Positions 61,356-64,000 of a DNA stretch of 64,000 nt are shown here, piece after piece. Origin of the DNA: Veillonellales bacterium (GTDB lineage: Bacteria; Bacillota; Negativicutes; Veillonellales; Dialisteraceae); assembly GCA_944390485.1 (NCBI GenBank), contig CALXPQ010000001.1, positions 124,001 through 188,000 on the forward strand, written 5' to 3'. Position 1 is the stretch's first letter. Every line of letters starts with the position of its first letter. The notes under the pieces are model-generated. The model ran no database searches. It was not told where the DNA came from and saw nothing but the letters and a program-made list of their open reading frames with translations. A program made the position numbers and the translations under genes.

Positions 61356-64000
61356 TTTGCAGCTGCAGCAGTACGGCATTTATCAGGACGTATCCTGGAA
61401 GCCGGCGCAGGATCAGCTGGTCGTGGTCATGGGCGAGAACGAGAGCGGCAAGACGACCCTGCTGAACTTTATCCGGGACATGCTTTTCGGCTTCCGCCGG
61501 GGCATGTGGCACGGACGGCGCGGCAATATGGGCTTCCTCCGGGACAATGGGGAAGCCTGGCGCGTATTCCGCGATGAAAAGACGAGCTGGTTCGAAGACG
61601 GGCGCGGCGAAACCTATGCCGAAGACCTGACGGCGGTGTGGTGGCACGGCCTGAACCGGACCATGTATGAAAAGATTTTTGCCGTGGGGCTGGAAGATCT
61701 GCAGGGGACGGGCTTCCTCTCGCAGGACGACGTGCGGAGCCGCTTCCTCATGATGCAGGGCGGCGGCCGGCTGGCCGAGGCGAAAAAACAGCTCACGGAG
61801 CAGATGGAGTCGCTGATCCTGCCGTCCGCGCAGGGCAAGCGGAAAATCAATCAGCTCATGGAGCGGCTGAAGGCGGTGGACGCCGAGCTGGACGCCCTGT
61901 CTTCGCAGGAAGAGCATTTTGCGGATCTGCAGAAGAAGCGGGCGGAGATCCGGAAGGACATCGCCGATACCGGCGCGCGTCTGGCCCGTGAAAAAGAGGA
62001 AGATAAAGCGCTCGAGAAAAAGCTCGGCGCCTGGAAATACTATACCCGCGCCCGCGAGATCAAGCGGCAGCTCCTGCTGAGCGAGCAGGTCAAAATGTTC
62101 CCGAAAAACGGCAAGGAGCAGTGGAATCAGCTCATGAGCCGCATGGAGGTCATCCACGATCAGCGGGAGCAGCTCCAGAAGAAGCTCGACGAGTATACAC
62201 CCCGCGCAAAGGAGGACATCATCCCCTGGGCCGATGCTTCCGATGCGCTGGAAAAACTCTACACCGATCTGGGACAATGGAGCCAGACCATCGAGGATCT
62301 GGCCGATCTCCGGGCGGAAAAAGAGCGGTGGCGGGCGGAGTTTTCCCATATGGGATACAGCCTGCCGCTGTGGGACCGCATGATCTCTCCGGAGGAAAAT
62401 TTCTCCATGGTGAACTGGGAAGAAGGGCGCAAGCTCGCCCAGAGCGTCACCGTGCGGGACAATGAACTCCATTTCTGGGAGCAGCGGGAGCCGGAGGTGG
62501 AAGAGGCCGACGTCAGCGAAGCGGAATCGCCGAAGCAGACCGAGGAGGAATGGCACGCCTTTGAAGAAAAAGCGAATCAGGCGGAAGCGCTCCTGCACAG
62601 CGAAATGGATCTGCAGGAGGAATGGGACCGGCTCGCTCAGAAAAAAGAGAGCGGGCATACTTTCTGGTTCTGGCTGGGGCTGGCCGGCGTGTTGGCGGCC
62701 GCAGGCGGCGCAGCGGCCTTTTATACGGCGGCCGCGGGCTATGCGGCGCTGTACGGTGCGGGGATCGGCGCAGCGGCGGCGGTGTTGGGCTTCTTCCTGA
62801 ACAGCCGCGCGGCGCATAAAAAAGAAGAGCATGTCCGGAAGCTGGAGGAAGAACGGCGGACGCTCACAGCCCAGCGGGAGACGCTGGGGGCGGAATTTCC
62901 GATCGCCCTGCCGAAGACGGAAGACGATCTGCAGGTCTTCCACAATGCCCTCCAGCAGAAGCGGGCGGAATTTTACAAAGAACAGGCCCGCCTGCAGGCG
63001 CTGTCCTGGAAACTGGAATCCCTGCAGCGGCAGAAAAACGAACATAAGAAATGGGAAGCCGAAGGAGAAACGCTTCGGGAAGAAAAGGCGCGGGTGGACA
63101 AGGCCTGGGAGACCTGGCTGGAGGAGCATCATCTGCCGAAGACCGGCGCGGACAATCTGAGCGCGCTTCAGGAGGAATGGCAGAAGCTCTACGCGGCGCA
63201 GGGCGCGGGCAAGATCCTCGATGTGCGGATCGAAAAGGCACAGGAAAAACTGGATGATTTCGTCCGCCGGGCGCTGGCGATCATCCGCACCACCGGCACG
63301 GCCATGGAGGCAACGCCGGATACGATCGCGGACATCTACGAGGAAAACCGGAAGCGTCTTCTGGAATGGCAGGCGGTCTCGGAAAAGAACCGCCAGCATG
63401 AAGTGTATCAGAAAGAAATGGACCAGCTCACGGCGCAGTGGGAGTCGTGCCAGAAGAGCGTGAACACTCTGTTTTCGCTGGTGAACGCCAAGAATGCAGA
63501 GGAATTTGCCGAACGCGTGACCGCTCACGAACAGCACGATCAGCTCACAAAGGAATGGGAGTCAGTCCGCAAGGATATCCGGCTCTATGCGGGCAGCGAG
63601 GAAGAATTCAACCGGCTGTGGAGCTCGCTGGAGAGCGGAGAATACGACGAATGGATGGAAGCGCACAAGGCGCTGCAGGACCGGATCGATGCCGATCAGC
63701 TCCATCTGGGCGAACTGCAGAAGCAGCAGGGCGCGGCGGAGAATGAGATCTACCGTCTGGCCGGCGACGAGCGGATCACCCATGCGCTGCAGGAAAAAGA
63801 AGAAGTCGAGGCGGAGCTCCGGCATTCCGTGGAGGAGTGGCTGTCCCGGATGTACGCCGTCCATTTCCTGAAGCAGGCGCAGCAGCAGTATGAGACGGGC
63901 CGTCAGCCGCAGATCGTGGAGAAGGCGAACCATTTCCTGCAGGCCATGACGGCCGGGCGGTACGAGCTCGCGGTCAGCGAAGACGGCAAGAGCGTCTACA
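61342..64000 (+). CDS. yhaN: YhaN-type AAA ATPase (Rad50/SbcC-like, membrane-anchored), partial
   Basis: 886 complete codons are visible from ATG 61342 (AGGAGG at 61330-61335); the frame is open to the right edge. It begins KITDLQLQQYGIYQDVSWKP with Walker A GENESGKTTLLNFI at about residues 32-45. Long coiled-coil stretches rich in Glu, Lys and Gln follow. Near residues 438-490 two hydrophobic segments interrupt them (FWFWLGLAGVLAAAGGAAAF and AALYGAGIGAAAAVLGFFL), a membrane hairpin where Rad50 has a zinc hook. The C-terminal ATPase half starts near the edge (HFLQAMTAGRYELAVSEDG). It should form a complex with YhaO. Confidence 0.92.
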   Translation, partial: MKITDLQLQQYGIYQDVSWKPAQDQLVVVMGENESGKTTLLNFIRDMLFGFRRGMWHGRRGNMGFLRDNGEAWRVFRDEKTSWFEDGRGETYAEDLTAVWWHGLNRTMYEKIFAVGLEDLQGTGFLSQDDVRSRFLMMQGGGRLAEAKKQLTEQMESLILPSAQGKRKINQLMERLKAVDAELDALSSQEEHFADLQKKRAEIRKDIADTGARLAREKEEDKALEKKLGAWKYYTRAREIKRQLLLSEQVKMFPKNGKEQWNQLMSRMEVIHDQREQLQKKLDEYTPRAKEDIIPWADASDALEKLYTDLGQWSQTIEDLADLRAEKERWRAEFSHMGYSLPLWDRMISPEENFSMVNWEEGRKLAQSVTVRDNELHFWEQREPEVEEADVSEAESPKQTEEEWHAFEEKANQAEALLHSEMDLQEEWDRLAQKKESGHTFWFWLGLAGVLAAAGGAAAFYTAAAGYAALYGAGIGAAAAVLGFFLNSRAAHKKEEHVRKLEEERRTLTAQRETLGAEFPIALPKTEDDLQVFHNALQQKRAEFYKEQARLQALSWKLESLQRQKNEHKKWEAEGETLREEKARVDKAWETWLEEHHLPKTGADNLSALQEEWQKLYAAQGAGKILDVRIEKAQEKLDDFVRRALAIIRTTGTAMEATPDTIADIYEENRKRLLEWQAVSEKNRQHEVYQKEMDQLTAQWESCQKSVNTLFSLVNAKNAEEFAERVTAHEQHDQLTKEWESVRKDIRLYAGSEEEFNRLWSSLESGEYDEWMEAHKALQDRIDADQLHLGELQKQQGAAENEIYRLAGDERITHALQEKEEVEAELRHSVEEWLSRMYAVHFLKQAQQQYETGRQPQIVEKANHFLQAMTAGRYELAVSEDGKSVY

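Noticed and set aside
61069..63537. 822-codon open frame on the minus strand opposite yhaN
   Set aside because: Mirror of the long coiled-coil gene; composition rich in Leu, Phe and Arg with no domain.

Overview
The window is a gene-dense, G+C-rich bacterial chromosome segment of about 65 protein genes, nearly all on the + strand. The minus-strand genes are one acyltransferase (2354-3448) and a block at 17047-19729. No rRNA, tRNA, CRISPR array, insertion sequence or phage gene was seen. Gene order and content point to the Bacillota: rpsB-tsf-pyrH-frr-uppS-cdsA-dxr-rseP-ispG-proS, cggR-gapA-pgk-tpiA-eno, mreBCD-mrdA-minD-rodA, the radical SAM/DUF2344/rng unit, DUF1385-prfA-prmC-tsaC, ruvCAB-DUF2905-spoIID-queA-tgt, alaS-ireB-ruvX-DUF1292, and yhaO-yhaN. 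Together with etfBA, this best fits an anaerobic member of the Negativicutes (Veillonella/Megasphaera/Dialister side). That placement is inference; no rRNA is present to test it.

Region by region. 1-3448: tail of a probable LysR regulator, an exported flavodoxin-like lipoprotein, a zinc alcohol dehydrogenase and a membrane acyltransferase. 3570-13905: translation, envelope and isoprenoid supercluster, in which ATGA overlaps are frequent. 13939-16987: chorismate mutase, RecD2 helicase, ComF. 17047-19729 (minus): HD-GYP protein, small acetyltransferase, gamma carbonic anhydrase, FabK-type enoyl-ACP reductase. 19968-25488: glycolytic operon headed by its regulator CggR, with a recognisable CggR half-operator. 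25573-31897: cell-shape operon with a divergent MreB and a MinD-like ATPase but no MinC. 31966-36338: unassigned radical SAM pair, RNase G and a thioredoxin. 36403-43213: L31 (zinc-free form), DUF1385, RF1 and its methylase, TsaC, RpiB, DUF436, GlyA. 43244-46093: EtfBA plus an aminotransferase homologue that lacks the PLP lysine. 46142-52077: Holliday junction resolution, SpoIID/LytB, queuosine tRNA genes. 52145-56240: PC4-like protein, cation efflux, NlpC/P60 hydrolase, nitrilase-like and LUD proteins. 56238-64000: alaS cluster and the YhaO/YhaN nuclease-ATPase pair, which runs off the end.

Most transcription units have a sigma-70/sigma-A-like promoter with a 17-base spacer and end in a clear stem-loop with a T run; these are listed. 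The strongest anomalies are the lysine-less class IV aminotransferase (45157-46041), the MreB with a degraded phosphate-2 loop (25614-26648), the MinD homologue without MinC (29936-30778), a small unknown ORF overlapping uppS (7017-7298), and the CggR operator and gapA stem-loop. I found no cluster that is clearly a whole undescribed system.
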